The notes under the pieces are model-generated. The model worked only from the letters and a program-made list of their open reading frames with translations. It searched no databases and was not told where the DNA came from. Positions 4,030-5,327 of a stretch of DNA of 5,327 nt are shown in pieces; the stretch's first letter is position 1; each line of letters begins with the position of its first letter. The translations under genes and the position numbers were made by a program. The stretch is from Treponema sp. (GTDB lineage Bacteria > Spirochaetota > Spirochaetia > Treponematales > Treponemataceae), in assembly GCA_017622055.1 (NCBI GenBank), contig JAGARY010000007.1:1-5327 (forward strand), written 5' to 3'.

Positions 4030-5327
4030 ATGTACGGAAATTATCTTGATGATGCTGCAAAAATTGTTGCAGAAAAACGTGAAGAAAACTTAAAATTTGA
4101 ACATGCTCGTCTTACTGCAGAAGAAAAAGACGACATTTTAAAAGAATATCACCCAGACCGCATTTCAGAACAATTTGTTGAATTGAAAATTGGTCCAAAT
4201 AAAGGTGAAAAAGCTCCAATTGAATTGGCTGCTATGCTTGAAGCAAAACCACGCTTGGCTCCAGAAAAAATTGACTTAAATCACATTGATTACGAAGCTG
4301 ATGTTTTGGTAATTGGTGGTGGTGGAGCTGGTACTGCTGCTGCTATTATGGCTAGTGAAGCTGGTGCTAAAGTATTGCTTGCTACAAAACTTCGTGTAGG
4401 TGATGCAAATACAATGATGGCTGAAGGTGTTATTCAAGATGCTGATAAACCAAACGACTCACCTGCTCAACACTATCTTGACGCTTTTGGTGGCGGACAC
4501 TTTGACGGAAAACCAGAATTAGTTTACACATTGGTAAACAAAGCTCCTTCTGTAATCAAATGGTTAAACGACCTTGGTGTTGAATTTGATAAAGAAGCTG
4601 ACGGTACAATGGTAACAACTCACGGTGGTGGAACAAGCCGCAAACGTATGCACGCTTGTAAAGACTACTCTGGTGCAGAAATTATGCGTACATTACGCGA
4701 CGAAACTTTTAACCGCCCAGATAGAATTACAGTTGTTGATTTTACAGCTGCAATTGAAATTATCAAAAATGATAAAGGCGAAGCTTGTGGTGCAGTTTTA
4801 GAAAACGTAGAAACTGGAGAAATCCGCATTGCAAAAGCAAAAGTTGTAATTATTGCTACAGGTGGTGCTGGACGTATGCATTACCAAGGTTTCCCAACTT
4901 CTAACCACTATGGTGCAACAGCTGACGGTCTTGTAATGGCTTACCGTGCAGGAGCAAAACTCTTGTATCAAGATTCATTACAATATCACCCAACAGGAGC
5001 TGCTTACCCAACACAGATTCTTGGTAAACTTGTAACAGAAAAAGTTCGCTCACTTGGAGCAAAACTTATTAATAAAGACGGTGAAGTTTATATTCACCCA
5101 CTTGAAACTCGTGACGTAAACGCTTCTGGTATTATTAAAGAAGTTAGAAACGGTCGCGGTGTTAAAAACGATGTTCAAGACGCTGTTTGGCTTGATACTC
5201 CAATGATTGAAATGATTCACGGTGAAGGAACAATCTTAAAATCAATTCCTGCTATGTACAATATGTTCATCAAATACGGAATTGATATTAGAAAGGAACC
5301 AATCCTTGTTTACCCTACACTTCACTA
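4030..5327 (+). CDS. Fumarate reductase/succinate dehydrogenase-like flavoprotein, 3'-truncated by the window edge
   Basis: The first 432 codons plus two bases of a flavoprotein of the SdhA/FrdA/L-aspartate oxidase superfamily. After a roughly 90-residue charged N-terminal extension, the FAD Rossmann motif is DVLVIGGGGAG (91-101). The segment equivalent to the covalent-FAD region reads DANTMMAEGV (125-134), with Asn127 where SdhA and FrdA have the FAD-linked histidine, so FAD should be bound non-covalently. Active-site motifs compared with E. coli FrdA from memory: QYHPTG with H320 (like H232), T336-E337 (like T244-E245), ETRDV with R361 (like R287), and VYPTLH with H432 (like H355). These argue for a functional dicarboxylate site. 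A GGGTSRKR segment lies at 199-206. The partner iron-sulfur protein is encoded upstream. Fumarate reduction or succinate oxidation is inferred; a related substrate remains possible. No membrane anchor gene is visible. Confidence 0.87.
   Translation, partial: MYGNYLDDAAKIVAEKREENLKFEHARLTAEEKDDILKEYHPDRISEQFVELKIGPNKGEKAPIELAAMLEAKPRLAPEKIDLNHIDYEADVLVIGGGGAGTAAAIMASEAGAKVLLATKLRVGDANTMMAEGVIQDADKPNDSPAQHYLDAFGGGHFDGKPELVYTLVNKAPSVIKWLNDLGVEFDKEADGTMVTTHGGGTSRKRMHACKDYSGAEIMRTLRDETFNRPDRITVVDFTAAIEIIKNDKGEACGAVLENVETGEIRIAKAKVVIIATGGAGRMHYQGFPTSNHYGATADGLVMAYRAGAKLLYQDSLQYHPTGAAYPTQILGKLVTEKVRSLGAKLINKDGEVYIHPLETRDVNASGIIKEVRNGRGVKNDVQDAVWLDTPMIEMIHGEGTILKSIPAMYNMFIKYGIDIRKEPILVYPTLH

Noticed and set aside
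4030..5327. L-aspartate oxidase (NadB)
   Set aside because: The non-covalent FAD loop resembles NadB, but an iron-sulfur partner gene lies directly upstream, there are no NAD biosynthesis genes, and the long N-terminal extension is not a NadB feature.

Overview
The window is a compact, single-direction (+ strand) run of six protein genes from an A+T-rich genome. Codons mostly end in A or T, and every gene start inside the window has a strong Shine-Dalgarno sequence, so the source is a bacterium. The proteins are all oxygen-sensitive iron-sulfur or flavin enzymes without signal peptides or membrane segments, which points to a strict anaerobe with a fermentative or syntrophic style of energy metabolism. 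A succinate-forming anaerobe such as a host-associated spirochaete (Treponema-like) would fit, but this is a guess from general style, not from any marker gene.

Layout: 1-335 is the 3' part of an mvhD-type gene (the electron-delivery subunit that docks on HdrA). At 320-1282 and 1282-2313 are two multi-cluster 4Fe-4S proteins, corresponding to the FlxC and FlxB type of subunit. At 2331-3161 is a FAD/NAD(P)H-binding oxidoreductase with a C-terminal [2Fe-2S] site (FlxA type). At 3182-3862 is a short 2Fe-2S plus two-[4Fe-4S] protein resembling a fumarate reductase iron-sulfur subunit. After it comes a 167-base intergenic region (3863-4029) filled by a G+C-rich, strongly inverted-repeat element. 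From 4030 to the right edge is the 5' part of a fumarate reductase/succinate dehydrogenase-like flavoprotein gene, which runs off the window. The first five genes overlap or sit within about 20 bases of each other and are very likely one operon. The flavoprotein gene probably belongs to it too, but it is separated by the structured element.

How the genes may work together: in known FlxABCD-HdrABC systems, NAD(P)H electrons enter at FlxA, pass through FlxB and FlxC to the MvhD-like FlxD, and reach the bifurcating flavin of HdrA. Here the same input module is followed by a soluble fumarate-reductase-like pair in place of a hydrogenase. The inference is a cytoplasmic electron-bifurcating or confurcating complex in which a fumarate-type reaction is one of the electron partners. 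No hdrA, hdrB or hdrC lies inside the window, so this depends on what is upstream of base 1 and downstream of base 5327.

The points most worth a second look are the proposed Flx/fumarate-reductase coupling, the 3864-4017 element with mutually exclusive hairpins and TTAA at both ends, and the 90-residue N-terminal extension and apparently non-covalent FAD site of the flavoprotein.
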